NCBI RefSeq assembly: GCF_900113615.1 | Contig: NZ_FOPZ01000006.1 | Coordinates: 122,843-186,842, forward strand | Length of the DNA stretch: 64,000 nucleotides | Origin: Halorubrum aquaticum | Lineage (GTDB): Archaea; Halobacteriota; Halobacteria; Halobacteriales; Haloferacaceae | Reading direction: 5' to 3' | In this document: in pieces, positions 18,073 to 26,831 of the stretch | How positions within the stretch are numbered: position 1 is the first letter of the stretch | Layout: every line of letters begins with the position of its first letter | Translations under genes and position numbers: made by a program | The notes under the pieces: generated by a model | Database searches by the model: none | Told to the model about the DNA's origin: nothing | What the model saw: the letters and a program-made list of their open reading frames with translations, nothing else

Positions 18073-18834
18073 TTAGGTGAGCAGGGGCACGACGAAGATC
18101 ACGGCATTAAAAACACCATGAACGAGCGCAGGCGCGACGAAGGTATTCGTCCGTTCGAACACCCAACCGAATATCCCTCCCATCACAGAGTAATAAAGCG
18201 TCATGTGAGCAACTGCGGCGATCGGCGGCGACAGGAGGAGGACCGGATAGACGTGAAACACCGCAAACACGAGGCCGGCCGTACCGATGGCGATTCTAGC
18301 CGAGAACGACGCACGGAGTCGCTGCTGAATGACGCCCCGAAAGAAGAACTCCTCGACAGGACCGATCAGCGCTAGCGACAGGACTGCCGCGATGACGAGG
18401 CCGACGCCCGTCGGTGCCGCAAGGTTTGTGTACTGCATAAATCCAGGAGAGAGTTCGACGCTTGGAAGAACCGCGTCAGTACTTACAAGCGAGAGGAACG
18501 CGGTCGCGAAGCTCATCCCAAGTCCGCCGATGAGAGCAGGGATGGCGTCTCGGTCTGGAACCTGAATCGGGACTTGGAACGACGAGCGAAATAAAACGTA
18601 CCCGATGCCAACGAGCAGAAATGAAAGTTCGGTCGCAATGCTTCCAGCGATGAATATGAGCGTCTCCCCGGCATCAGAACCGACAGCTGAGACAGCAGCG
18701 AGTGAGGCAGCCAAGTTCAACACGATGGTTATCGGTATCGTGAGGGCGAGAAACGCCACCGCACTGGCGACACCAGTCTCATCACTAAGTTGATTCGGAA
18801 CGGTCGCTTCTAGCGTGGAGGGCAAATCGACCAT
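18073..18834 (-). CDS. CPBP-family intramembrane protease
   Basis: 253 aa from the ATG at 18834 (MVDLPSTLEATV); the frame reaches 18939 but then overlaps the divergent promoter region. About seven membrane helices carry the Rce1/CPBP motifs: GPVEEFFFRGVIQQ (Glu-Glu-x3-Arg), FAVFHVYPV, and a C-terminal HGVFNAV. These residues form the glutamate-type intramembrane protease site. In archaea the substrates are unknown; relatives process prenylated proteins or peptide precursors in other organisms. It is transcribed divergently from the zinc-ribbon winged-helix gene 106 bp away, which may regulate it. A second CPBP protein is at 33193-33912. Confidence 0.85.
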   Translation of the reverse strand: MVDLPSTLEATVPNQLSDETGVASAVAFLALTIPITIVLNLAASLAAVSAVGSDAGETLIFIAGSIATELSFLLVGIGYVLFRSSFQVPIQVPDRDAIPALIGGLGMSFATAFLSLVSTDAVLPSVELSPGFMQYTNLAAPTGVGLVIAAVLSLALIGPVEEFFFRGVIQQRLRASFSARIAIGTAGLVFAVFHVYPVLLLSPPIAAVAHMTLYYSVMGGIFGWVFERTNTFVAPALVHGVFNAVIFVVPLLT

Positions 18835-18940
18835 AGGTACGGAACGGGTGACTGCGTAGTAAGTGTTATCTGGACGACTATTAAGTTGATTCAGTAACAA
18901 ATCAGATACCCAGGCGGAAACAACAGCACTACTGTACACA

Positions 18941-19846
18941 ATGACGGGTGAGCGTGAAGCGAGAGAGTCAGCGTATGCGGCGTTGACCGACGAGACTCGG
19001 GTCCGTATCCTGTTAACTCTCGCAGATCAGTACGACGAAGCGTGGTCATCAGAATGGCCAACGTTCTCCGAGTTACGAGAGCAAGTGGGCGTCGAGGACA
19101 CAAGCCGATTCAGTTACCACCTGTCTGAACTTCAAGACGTCTTCATTCAGAAGGAGGACGGGCGGTACCGCCCTCGAATAGCTGCCTTGAAGATCGTCGC
19201 CGCAATTCGGGCGGAGAATTATAAGACCCAAAATGACGACAAACAGTACGAGATCGAACAGCAGGAGACGGAATATGAGTGTCCCCACTGCGATCGGAAT
19301 CTCGTCGCCGCGTACCGAGAGCACCACCTGTATATCGGCTGTCCAGACCACGGCGCCGCTGTGGCGTACCCGACGCCGCCGCGAGCCACTGAAAACCGAT
19401 CACTAGACGCAGTTATCGACTCCACGCTCCGAAACCACGCGTGTGACGTCCGGCTCTTGCGTAACGGGGTTTGCCCGCACTGTTGGGGAGCGGCGGGTTT
19501 GTCGCTTCCCCGTGACTCCGTTCCAGAGACATATCTCCACCAAGACGCACCATATGCCACCGCGGCATGTGACACCTGCTGGCTGTCGTATCCAATCCCA
19601 ATCGCACAGACGGTTCTCGGCCATCACGCCGTTGAGGCACTATACGCGACGCACGGCCTGCGTCCGCGTGATGCGCAGATCGGACCGCACAGTCTTACGC
19701 AGGTAAGCAACGTACGTACCGGTGAAGCGGTGCCGACCGCCGCGCAGGTTGTAGTCCGTCTCGCTGACGGGTCAGTTAAGTTCGATCTCGACGAAAACTG
19801 TCGCATTCGTCGCTACGACGCGAGTGATACAAGACTGACACAGTAA
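18941..19846 (+). CDS. Winged-helix regulator with zinc-ribbon domain
   Basis: 301 aa. Residues 8-90 form an ArsR-like winged helix (YAALTDETRVRILLTLAD; helix SRFSYHLSELQDVFI). After a charged linker comes a Cys-rich region: CPHCDRN and GCPDHG (about 115-140), then CPHCWGAAG and CDTCWLSYPI (about 175-215), consistent with two zinc ribbons. The C-terminal part is a small beta-rich domain. This winged-helix plus zinc-ribbon plan is common in haloarchaeal regulators of unknown ligand. Its divergent position suggests that it controls the CPBP protease and itself. Confidence 0.8.
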   Translation: MTGEREARESAYAALTDETRVRILLTLADQYDEAWSSEWPTFSELREQVGVEDTSRFSYHLSELQDVFIQKEDGRYRPRIAALKIVAAIRAENYKTQNDDKQYEIEQQETEYECPHCDRNLVAAYREHHLYIGCPDHGAAVAYPTPPRATENRSLDAVIDSTLRNHACDVRLLRNGVCPHCWGAAGLSLPRDSVPETYLHQDAPYATAACDTCWLSYPIPIAQTVLGHHAVEALYATHGLRPRDAQIGPHSLTQVSNVRTGEAVPTAAQVVVRLADGSVKFDLDENCRIRRYDASDTRLTQ

Positions 19847-19954
19847 CCGCGATAGTGGTGCCGTTGGAAGATTCACAGAGACATTGATTTCAGCTGTGTT
19901 TCTCCGCCCGAGACACGGAACAGGAAGTATACGGGAGACGACCGATCAGTCGGT

Positions 19955-20515
19955 ATGACAGACGACGCCTCACCAGACGGGCCTAGCTCCGTGATTGACC
20001 GAGCTACGTCACACCCCGACTCTTACTCGGATCGGGCGTACACGTGGCTGTCGCGGAATGGGCTCTACATCTGGGCCGGGATGTCCGTCGTGGCGATAGC
20101 ACTCGGAGCACTTGCCATCCCACTTTTAGCCTTTGGGTCATTGGCAGCGATCGGCGGAGAAGAGTCGATACTCGCTGGCGGAACCGCCATCGTTCTCCTC
20201 TGTATTGTCTTGCTACTCGGTTTGGCAGTCGGACTACTCAGTTACGCATACTTAGAGGTAGATCGTCGGGGGATCCCGTTCGTCAGAGACGGCGGTGCGC
20301 GAACGCTAGCATATGATGGCATCCGAACGATAGAGACGGTCGCGGCAGGAACGTTCATTGGCGGACTCCTCGCAATGATCGGACTAGCGGTTTTAGTGGG
20401 TAATGTTCCGACGATACTCTCAGTTACCGTGGTAGCAGCCGCAATCGGACTCCCGGTAACAGTATTGGTACACACAGCCGGGCGCTTTGTGTTATTTTTT
20501 GTTGACACTAATTAA
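19955..20515 (+). CDS. Four-helix membrane protein
   Basis: 186 aa: an acidic N-terminus (about 28 residues), two membrane helices (about 37-65 and 70-95), a soluble loop with EVDRRGIPFVRDGG, and two further helices ending FVLFFVDTN. No family recognised. It lies 108 bp after the zinc-ribbon regulator on the same strand and could be in its transcript. Confidence 0.7.
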   Translation: MTDDASPDGPSSVIDRATSHPDSYSDRAYTWLSRNGLYIWAGMSVVAIALGALAIPLLAFGSLAAIGGEESILAGGTAIVLLCIVLLLGLAVGLLSYAYLEVDRRGIPFVRDGGARTLAYDGIRTIETVAAGTFIGGLLAMIGLAVLVGNVPTILSVTVVAAAIGLPVTVLVHTAGRFVLFFVDTN

Positions 20516-20559
20516 GAGCCCGCTGTCGAACGAACATTCGCGGAACTCCTTGATACCGG

Positions 20560-21054
20560 TTAACCGGTCTCGTTCATCTGCCCGAGATCCGAGAACGACT
20601 CTCCGACTCGAAGCGCGATCGGTTCATTCTCGTCGCTCGAGCCGATGGAGATGGCGACGATTTCCTCTTCAGTATCAGTAATCGAAAATTGCTGATTCAG
20701 TCGTGAAGTCCCTGCTATCACGGTATCAGCGAGCTCCAAGTCAACTTGGTACTCACCGGTGGTGGTCCATACGTCGGCGTAGGCGACGATATTACTTTCA
20801 CCGTCTGACTCGGTAGAGGGAACGTCGAATGAAGTATCGAGGACCGTCTCGCCCTCGGGATCTACGACTTCGATCGACCCGCTGACCTCCTGGTTCAGCT
20901 GGTTGAGGAGATTGACCTCTTCGAAGACTCGGTTGCCGATCGCATTAAGGACTGTCGAGCAGCCGGCGGTGGACACTATGGCGGCACTGGCACCGATTGC
21001 GAGGGCTCGACGTCGCGTAACGGAGTCGGATGACGAACGCATGTGTCGATTCAT
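20560..21054 (-). CDS. Tat-exported lipoprotein, hypothetical
   Basis: 164 aa. The N-terminus has the Tat motif TRRRALAIG and the lipobox STAGC, so the mature protein should be lipid-anchored at Cys32 on the outside of the membrane. The mature part is a small acidic beta-rich domain (SGSIEVVDPEGETVLDTSFD ... TTGEYQVDLELADT) of the kind found in haloarchaeal surface lipoproteins. An ATG at 21042 is an alternative start. The neighbour at 19955-20515 is convergent. Function unknown. Confidence 0.78.
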   Translation of the reverse strand: MNRHMRSSSDSVTRRRALAIGASAAIVSTAGCSTVLNAIGNRVFEEVNLLNQLNQEVSGSIEVVDPEGETVLDTSFDVPSTESDGESNIVAYADVWTTTGEYQVDLELADTVIAGTSRLNQQFSITDTEEEIVAISIGSSDENEPIALRVGESFSDLGQMNETG

Positions 21055-21191
21055 TGTTGGAAGGCGTATTGCTATTGATGTGGTTTTAGATTAAACCCGT
21101 TCGGAGTGTCTCTGGCGGTGAAATCGTTTAATAGAATGCATCCAGGAAACAACTGTGATTCCGTCCGTGAATCGGATTTCACGGTTCTGCT

Positions 21192-21469
21192 TGCTCTGTT
21201 GAAACCCTATTCTTCAGACACATTATTGACTGAAACAGTTGGTCGGTGAAGAAGGCGAATTCAGCAATAGGCCATACGAACAGGACCCAGCGGCTGGCCA
21301 TCATCCAAGTGTACTATTCCCTGCTTCACTACAACAAATCCCGTCTGAAACTGCTGTAATTGTAACGAACCCTGTGTCAATACACTACTGACCAGAGTGC
21401 GAAATATGTACCCTGTATTGACAACAGCCGCGACGGAGTATGTCACCTGTTAAGGATTTAAACAGAGCC
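21192..21469. mobile_element. Element B, 278-bp non-autonomous IS derivative
   Basis: Left end TGCTCTGTTGAAACCC and right end GGATTTAAACAGAGCC match those of elements A and D, and the adjoining 50 bp (TATTCTTCAGACACATT...TGAAACAG) are shared too. It is flanked by a perfect 8-bp duplication GTTCTGCT (21184-21191 and 21470-21477), as expected for IS6-type insertion. The only open frame inside (21261-21446, minus) looks spurious. This copy fixes the true element boundaries for the family. Confidence 0.78.
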
Positions 21470-21515
21470 GTTCTGCTGTATGTTGATCGCGAGTCCCACA
21501 AGGTGACATAGTGTT

Positions 21516-22463
21516 TCAAGCCTCAACCGAGGTGATCACCGAACGCGTCCGCTGATTCGGTGTAACGGGGCGGTCGTTCTGGTCGAACCCCCCGTATGAG
21601 AGTTCCGCGACGTACACCTGCCCATCGTAGCGCACCAGCCAGGTACCGTCGGAGCCGTCGGCTTCGATCGCCGACTCCGCCGAGAATTGGTCCATTATCG
21701 ACCGGAACGCTTCGTCGTCGGTGTCCTCGGCGTAGTAGACGCCGTCGATCGCGTCGTTCACCACTGACCGCTCCGTCTCCGAGAGCCCCGATAGCCTGAA
21801 TAGGTGCTCACCGCGGAGCTGCTGAGCATACGCGGTGGTGTTGTCGGCGGCCCTGCTGACGGTGTAACGGTACCGGGTCAGCGTCACCTCTCTACGTTCC
21901 TCCAGCACGAAGGGGTAGACGGTGCCGTTGTGCCGAACGGCGCTGTACTCGCCGGACAACAACACGCTCTCGTTGGTCTCCGCTATCGTGTACTCCTCCG
22001 GAATGGCAACTTCGGGGCCGGGCCTGAGCCGGGACTCACGCTCGCTCATAGCCGTGAGTAGGTCACCCAGCAGCCGCCGGTCACGCTCGGAGAGTTCCTC
22101 GAATCCGACTGTCTCGTTGGCTGGCGCCGTCCCGTTGAGATCAACGCCGACGGCGAATGCGGTACCCGGCTCGGTGCCGGTGACGTTCCAGTCGATCTCG
22201 TAGTAGCTACCCTCGTATGCGAGCGGCAGCCCCTGTTGGACTGGCGGGTCAGTAGCCGTAGCTGTCCCCGAGCCATCCTCGACCGCCTTCCGGACCACCC
22301 TTCGGTCGTCGGGAGCCGGACTGTCCACGACGGCCGGCCGGCTGGCGGCTTCTGCTATCTCCGCGTTGTCCGCGGTCTCCATCGACAACGATCCCGTTGC
22401 TGAGCAGCCTGCGAGCGCCACCAGCGCCAGTAGGCAGAGCGCTGCGAGCGCTTTGCGTTCCAT
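21516..22463 (-). CDS. Lipoprotein, hypothetical haloarchaeal surface protein
   Basis: 315 aa with a Sec-type lipoprotein signal (MERKALAALCLLALVALAGC), giving a mature N-terminal Cys20. The mature part is acidic and has two similar halves: SYYEIDWNVTGTEP ... FEELSERDRRLLGDLLTAM and YRYTVSRAADNTTAYAQQL ... SGLSETERSVVNDAIDG, suggesting an internal duplication. No enzymatic motif was recognised. It lies between element B and an IS200/IS605 remnant. Confidence 0.75.
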   Translation of the reverse strand: MERKALAALCLLALVALAGCSATGSLSMETADNAEIAEAASRPAVVDSPAPDDRRVVRKAVEDGSGTATATDPPVQQGLPLAYEGSYYEIDWNVTGTEPGTAFAVGVDLNGTAPANETVGFEELSERDRRLLGDLLTAMSERESRLRPGPEVAIPEEYTIAETNESVLLSGEYSAVRHNGTVYPFVLEERREVTLTRYRYTVSRAADNTTAYAQQLRGEHLFRLSGLSETERSVVNDAIDGVYYAEDTDDEAFRSIMDQFSAESAIEADGSDGTWLVRYDGQVYVAELSYGGFDQNDRPVTPNQRTRSVITSVEA

Positions 22464-22528
22464 ATCGGAAGTCGTTCTCTCTCCGGTAAATGGCTGGAGG
22501 CCGTGTTACACATTCCGCAACAGGAGGG

Positions 22529-23041
22529 TTGACATCCTCCTCCGCGTGAACGCGGAGGAATCCCGAGCGGTGGGAGTTTCAGGTTCGCAACCATGGACGC
22601 CGCCACTTTACGGGAATTTGTTTAACCCAGTCGTCGTGGTCGGTGGCTGTCTGGCGGTGCCAAACCGCCGTTACTCCTATCCTCGGAGCCGTTGGTTCCC
22701 ATCTGTTGTTTTTGCCAGCAGGGAGTCGCTAACACGTCAGGGGATTCGGAGATATCTTCGGACTTGCTCAACCGACGGGCACGAGACGAACCCTTCGAGG
22801 ATTCGCGTTCACCGCGTCGGCGTTTCGGATACTGTCTCATTAGATTAGCGGCAAGGCCGCCTCCGAAGGCCGTTCGGCATCCGCTCCGTTCCGACCAGAC
22901 CTTACCGTTGTGTAGTGGTTTTTCTCACTTGAACGTATGGATTGGAAACCCAAAACGTGCTACCGAACCGCTGTTTGATCGCCAGTTGTCGGATTCATCC
23001 TGCGGCTGAAGCCGCAGGTATTCTCCTCGATTCTGTATAAT
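22529..23041 (-). mobile_element. Non-autonomous IS200/IS605-type element with tnpB 3' remnant
   Basis: The right end (22529-22570) has the 9-bp stem TCCTCCGCG / CGCGGAGGA with loop TGAA, and the left end (about 22991-23041) has CCTGCGGC / GCCGCAGG with loop TGAA. The reverse frame at about 22622-22760 reads SESPD...EDRSNGGLAPPDSH, matching the C-terminus of the intact TnpB at 26832-28154 (SESPGQSFGDRSTGWLAQPA). So this is an internally deleted element keeping both palindromic ends and the tnpB tail, i.e. the part that normally encodes the guide-RNA scaffold. No transposase gene remains. Confidence 0.72.
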
Positions 23042-23250
23042 CGCGCTAGACAGGATAGGCCACTCATTTACCGGAGTCAAATGGCGGCAGCTACGAACCA
23101 CAGGAAAGGCCGCAAGCAAGTGAGAGTGAGAACTTCCCGCTCTGTGAGGTTACAATTGGATGCTGCGTGGGAACGGCATGAGCGGTGTTAAGAAAAGTGG
23201 TTGAACGGTATCTCAAGGAGACAAAACACTGAGTCGAGTGTCGGACTTCC

Positions 23251-23272
23251 CCTCAACTCCGGTGGGTTGAGG
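23251..23272. terminator. Hairpin downstream of the DUF6498 gene
   Basis: CCTCAAC (23251-23257) pairs with GTTGAGG (23266-23272) about 20 bp beyond the stop of the minus-strand gene at 23293. It may terminate that operon. Between 23042 and this hairpin I see no gene; an Arg/Lys-rich fragment reading NHRKGRKQVRVRTSRSVR is visible but not assignable. Confidence 0.35.
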
Positions 23273-23292
23273 AGCTTGCCCTCGCAGATCGT

Positions 23293-24693
23293 TTAGATTC
23301 GAGCGAGCATCGCATATACGAGGACGCTGAGTAAAATCATGAAGAACGGTGCGATCAACACCATAACAGCGGCCATTTCTGCGCCACCCACCTGGGGAGA
23401 GCCAAGCAGCATTAGTGGAACACTAAGGAAAACCAGTGCCAACACAAGTGCGGCACCCACGACTGCGAGATCCTGCTCAGGGCGTTCATCGTGTCTGACC
23501 GGCAGATCAAGTGTCTCGGTCGCGTGGTCAAGATCAGCGACAGGACCAAACTGGACTGTGTTTGTTGGAGCTGTCTCAACGTTAGAAATCCGTAGTGTCC
23601 CGGTATCAAATAGTCGGTCAGGAATGGCGTTCTTGATTTCAAATCGTGCTCGCGAGTGAATCGGAACCAGCCACTGTGGCGCATCAAGTACGGTATCGTA
23701 CGCGACAAGCATCTCACCACGCCGTTGGTACTCAATAGTGCCGTACCGGAGGTAGTAGCTCCCGGCCCGGATAATAAAAACGCCCAGTAGCACGGCGAGG
23801 CCAATGCCGCCCCACAAAAAATGCGCTGTAGCCATTGCGGCGACAACACCAACCAGCAGCAGCGCGACACCGCGATTGACCACCGTGAGTAGTATCGTGG
23901 TGGTGCTTCCAAGCAGTACAGATTGGGGGCTGACTGTCACTCGCGCCTGAACCGGCTCATCTGGGAGGCTTAGCTCTGGTTGCGACCGACTGAGCTCACG
24001 GTCAGCACTCAGTCGGTCAAAGAGCCCTTGGAATGCGCTCGCTATTGGACCGGTGGACTCCCACAGCACAGCGAGAATTGTTTTAACAATCACGAACCCT
24101 CCAAGCACAGCTACTCCGGCTGACTGGCTCATTGACAGGCCGATCACCCCCAAAAACATCACCCCAAGCGTAAGCTGGGACGGTTGTTGTAGAATTTCAC
24201 GGGCAGACACATTCTCGTATGTCTTAGCTCCCAGATACCCACGGTGAAATTCGATCCCGTGTGCGATTATGAGGGCACCAATACTCACAGCGACCTCCCA
24301 CGACAGCACTATTGATGTCTCAATCAACGCCCAGGATAGTACCGTAATCGGCAGTATAGTAGCGACCCAAATACCGAGGATTGACAGCGCAAACGGCACA
24401 TTGCGGGGGTATATTGGTGGAAGCGTTGGGAGAGGGCGCCAACCACCTCGTTTGTGCCGTAGTTCATGAAGTGGTTCTCGTTCTCCAACAACATCGGGGG
24501 ATCCTTGCTTTGCGAACAACGACTTTAGCACGCCGAAGAGGACTGTACTAAATGCTTCAATCCAGTAGAGTAATAAAAGAGTCCAAATATTCCAATCGCC
24601 ATAGACTACGCCGCCTAAGGGGAGAAGATTTGCTCCGATGATCACAAGATCTGTAGCTGACCGGTTCGGGACCGTGGAGGGCACACCGCGCAT
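23293..24693 (-). CDS. DUF6498-type multi-pass membrane protein
   Basis: 466 aa from an ATG at 24693 (MRGVPSTVPNRSATDL); a GTG at 24684 and an ATG at 24738 are alternatives. The N-terminal signature is ANLLPLGGVVYGDWNIWTLLLLYWIEAF, as in the DUF6498 protein at 11760-13283. Several membrane helices follow, then a PH-like soluble part (RYGTIEYQRRGEMLVAYDTVLDAPQWLVPIHS; about 335-420) and two C-terminal helices. It is the last gene of a minus-strand operon with a 66-aa membrane protein and a DUF4097 lipoprotein. Function unknown. Confidence 0.78.
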   Translation of the reverse strand: MRGVPSTVPNRSATDLVIIGANLLPLGGVVYGDWNIWTLLLLYWIEAFSTVLFGVLKSLFAKQGSPDVVGEREPLHELRHKRGGWRPLPTLPPIYPRNVPFALSILGIWVATILPITVLSWALIETSIVLSWEVAVSIGALIIAHGIEFHRGYLGAKTYENVSAREILQQPSQLTLGVMFLGVIGLSMSQSAGVAVLGGFVIVKTILAVLWESTGPIASAFQGLFDRLSADRELSRSQPELSLPDEPVQARVTVSPQSVLLGSTTTILLTVVNRGVALLLVGVVAAMATAHFLWGGIGLAVLLGVFIIRAGSYYLRYGTIEYQRRGEMLVAYDTVLDAPQWLVPIHSRARFEIKNAIPDRLFDTGTLRISNVETAPTNTVQFGPVADLDHATETLDLPVRHDERPEQDLAVVGAALVLALVFLSVPLMLLGSPQVGGAEMAAVMVLIAPFFMILLSVLVYAMLARI

Positions 24694-24749
24694 ATCGCGA
24701 ATTAATGGCCCGTGATAGATATGTCCCTGTGATATCACGTTAATGGTGT

Positions 24750-24950
24750 CTACCGAGTCATAGATGTGTAAAGCACATGAAGAGACAGTACGAAACTCCC
24801 GGCGATTAGGCCGGCTATTCCGCCATAGAGCGGAGCAATCTCAAAGGAGGGGGCAATCAAGTACCCGCTAGCAAATCCTAGCGGGTCAAAAACTGCTGCG
24901 AGGATCATCAGCTGGACCGCAAGGTCCTTGGATTGAAACCATCTGATCAT
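24750..24950 (-). CDS. Small two-helix membrane protein
   Basis: 66 aa (MIRWFQSKDLAVQLMILAAV...) with two helices (about 12-31 and 40-61). Its ATG touches the stop of the upstream DUF4097 lipoprotein (both at 24950), and the DUF6498 gene follows within about 60 bp, so it is the middle gene of a three-gene operon. No family recognised. Confidence 0.65.
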   Translation of the reverse strand: MIRWFQSKDLAVQLMILAAVFDPLGFASGYLIAPSFEIAPLYGGIAGLIAGSFVLSLHVLYTSMTR

Positions 24951-25690
24951 CAGTTTATCTCCCTACCGCGGATAGTAATATCACCGTTCATACTAGTTGC
25001 TGTAACACGGTGCGTACCGTCTCCAACCATCCGGTCGACCGCTGACCCAGACTCAGTTGAATCCGCTTGAAATCCGTTGATTGTTGTGTCGCCATTGGTT
25101 GTGTCAAACGATATTGCTGGCTCCGCAGTTGCTGGTAGGGTAATTGAGATATCACCGTTTGTCGTGTCGGTTCGGATTTCAACAGGCGCAGATGCTAAAA
25201 GTGTGATATCGCCGTTTGTCGTATCGACGGTGACGCTCTCAGCTTCGCTAGTTTCTATATCGACATCACCGTTCGTCGCCTCAGCACTAAGGTGTAATCC
25301 TTCAGGAACGGTCAGTGTCAGATCCATCTGTAGTGGGGACGAACCGAAGGGAAGGAAGCTGCTATCTTCCGTGTCAACGGTGAGCGACAGGCGGTCGTCG
25401 GATTGGTCGGCTTGTAGCGTGATGCGGTCGAGATCTTCCTCGCTTGCTGCCCGTTTTTTGCCGTCGAGCTGGATCGTCTCACGCTGCGCATCACGAACCA
25501 CAATGTCACCGTTTACGTCTTGGACGGTAATCTCTGAGACGTCAGTTCCGTCATACTCTCTGGTAACCGTGGTTTCGGCCTCGAGAGATCCGGACGTACA
25601 TCCTGCGAGAGCGGCAGTTCCGGCAGCAATACACGAACCAAGCAGACTGCGTCTCGACAGTCTTTGCCTTGCCCGATCAGGACTGCTCAT
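24950..25690 (-). CDS. DUF4097 Tat lipoprotein (beta-repeat surface protein)
   Basis: 246 aa. Tat/lipobox signal SRRSLLGSCIAAGTAALAGC, with Cys at about residue 31. The mature part is a DUF4097 domain, a right-handed beta repeat in which TTNGDI or close variants recur (TTNGDITLLAS, TTNGDISITL, TTNGDTTINGF, SMNGDITIRG). In other organisms the domain is called putative adhesin; the biochemical role is unclear. Two paralogues are at 43394-44299 and 48401-49303. Here it leads an operon with two membrane proteins. Confidence 0.85.
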   Translation of the reverse strand: MSSPDRARQRLSRRSLLGSCIAAGTAALAGCTSGSLEAETTVTREYDGTDVSEITVQDVNGDIVVRDAQRETIQLDGKKRAASEEDLDRITLQADQSDDRLSLTVDTEDSSFLPFGSSPLQMDLTLTVPEGLHLSAEATNGDVDIETSEAESVTVDTTNGDITLLASAPVEIRTDTTNGDISITLPATAEPAISFDTTNGDTTINGFQADSTESGSAVDRMVGDGTHRVTATSMNGDITIRGREIN

Positions 25691-25784
25691 ACGGGGCTCA
25701 TGGCATACGCCGATGATAAATCGGCTACTCGTGTCTCAGGCTCAGAAGCACGTACTCGCAAACCGTTGGGTGGCTGCTTAGCTA

Positions 25785-25968
25785 TTGACCTCCTCCACGC
25801 CCTGAAGGACGTGGAATCCGTCCACCGGATTCGGGCTGTCAGTGCCTTTTGGTTCCAACCCGCACTCAAGCGAAACCCGCAAATATACGGGCGAAACTCT
25901 CGTTTTCTCCCCTTTATATCCCAAACGCGGTCGGGATTCCTCCGCGTTCACGCGGAGGAGGATGTCAA
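25785..25968. mobile_element. Two IS200/IS605-type right-end remnants
   Basis: At 25785-25818 a minus-oriented right-end hairpin is recognisable (TTGACCTCCTCCACGCCC ... GGACGTGGAATCC). At 25916-25968 a plus-oriented right end ends in GGATGTCAA and is preceded by a frame (GSNPHSSETRKYTGETLVFS ...) resembling the very C-terminus of TnpB. Its 53 bp are an exact inverted copy of 26780-26832. Neither remnant has a transposase. Confidence 0.65.
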
Positions 25969-26122
25969 AGGGCTGTGACGCGGTCAACAGCGCCCCATCG
26001 GAATCCGTGTCATTTCCGGGTGAACCACCGCATCTCACCACCCCTTGTGGTTCGGGTCGACATCTCACCGATTCCGTAGTATGTACTATAACGCCATCAC
26101 AGTAGTAAAATTACGGAGAAAA

Positions 26123-26195
26123 GGCTCTGTTGAAATCCTGTTTTCAGATATATTCTCGCCTGAAATAGCCGGTCAATGAGAGCTGTATGTGTTAC
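26123..26195 (+). repeat. Element C left end (partner end not found)
   Basis: GGCTCTGTTGAAATCC at 26123-26138 followed by about 55 bp shared with elements A and D (TTCAGATATATTC...CTGAAATAGCCGGTCAATGAGAGCTGT). No right end is visible after the DUF3592 gene, possibly because the IS605-type right end at 26780 replaced it. Confidence 0.55.
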
Positions 26196-26251
26196 GCAGT
26201 GAGAAATACGTCGAAATCAACATACAGTAGTCTAAACAAACAATCGCCAAT

Positions 26252-26695
26252 ATGTCGAAGCTGTCTCTGATAAGTATAATACTGGGGATTGTGCTGCTCG
26301 GAGTTGCTGGATACATGGCATACTCTCAGCAACAAAGCCTCTCGTCCGGGGTGCAGATTGAAGCCACGGTAGAGAGCAAAGAAGTGACCATGGATTCCTC
26401 AAAAAGAGGGGACAGGTACACCCCCCACGTCACTTACAGCTACACGTACAACGGAACTCAATACACTTCCGACAACATCAGCCCGGGAATAGGAACAAAA
26501 GCGTCCGACACAAGGACTGCCGCGGAAGACAGAATTGACCAGTACAATGTCGGGGAGACAACCACGGCCTACGTCGTGCAAGGCTCGCCCTCGAAATCGT
26601 ATCTTAAGAAAACGAGTAGCCCTCTACCACTTATATTCGGCATCTTAGGCCTATTCCTGATCGGAAGACCAGCCTACAAATCCGTCGCTTCTTAA
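26252..26695 (+). CDS. DUF3592-type membrane protein
   Basis: 147 aa: N-terminal helix (about 5-24) ending AYSQQQSL, a beta-rich extracytoplasmic domain with VTYSYTYNGTQYTSDNIS, YNVGETTTAYVVQGSPSKSYL, and a C-terminal helix. This is the shortest of the three DUF3592 proteins in the window, lysine- and serine-richer than its neighbours, which suggests a separate acquisition. It starts about 130 bp inside the element C left end and lies between two inward-facing IS605-type right ends, so it is closely tied to mobile DNA. Function unknown. Confidence 0.78.
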   Translation: MSKLSLISIILGIVLLGVAGYMAYSQQQSLSSGVQIEATVESKEVTMDSSKRGDRYTPHVTYSYTYNGTQYTSDNISPGIGTKASDTRTAAEDRIDQYNVGETTTAYVVQGSPSKSYLKKTSSPLPLIFGILGLFLIGRPAYKSVAS

Positions 26696-26831
26696 CTTCG
26701 AACCGCTCCGCTAGGGTGATGTCCTTCCGCTTGGTTGCTGAACCACTACTTCATATTCTGGCTCTAGGTCTCGCACGTGTTGACATCCTCCTCCGCGTGA
26801 ACGCGGAGGAATCCCGACCGCGTTTGGGATA

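Noticed and set aside
21261..21446. 61-codon frame inside element B
   Set aside because: It extends almost to the terminal repeat, lacks the helices seen in the cargo of elements A and D, and the element is shorter; probably spurious.
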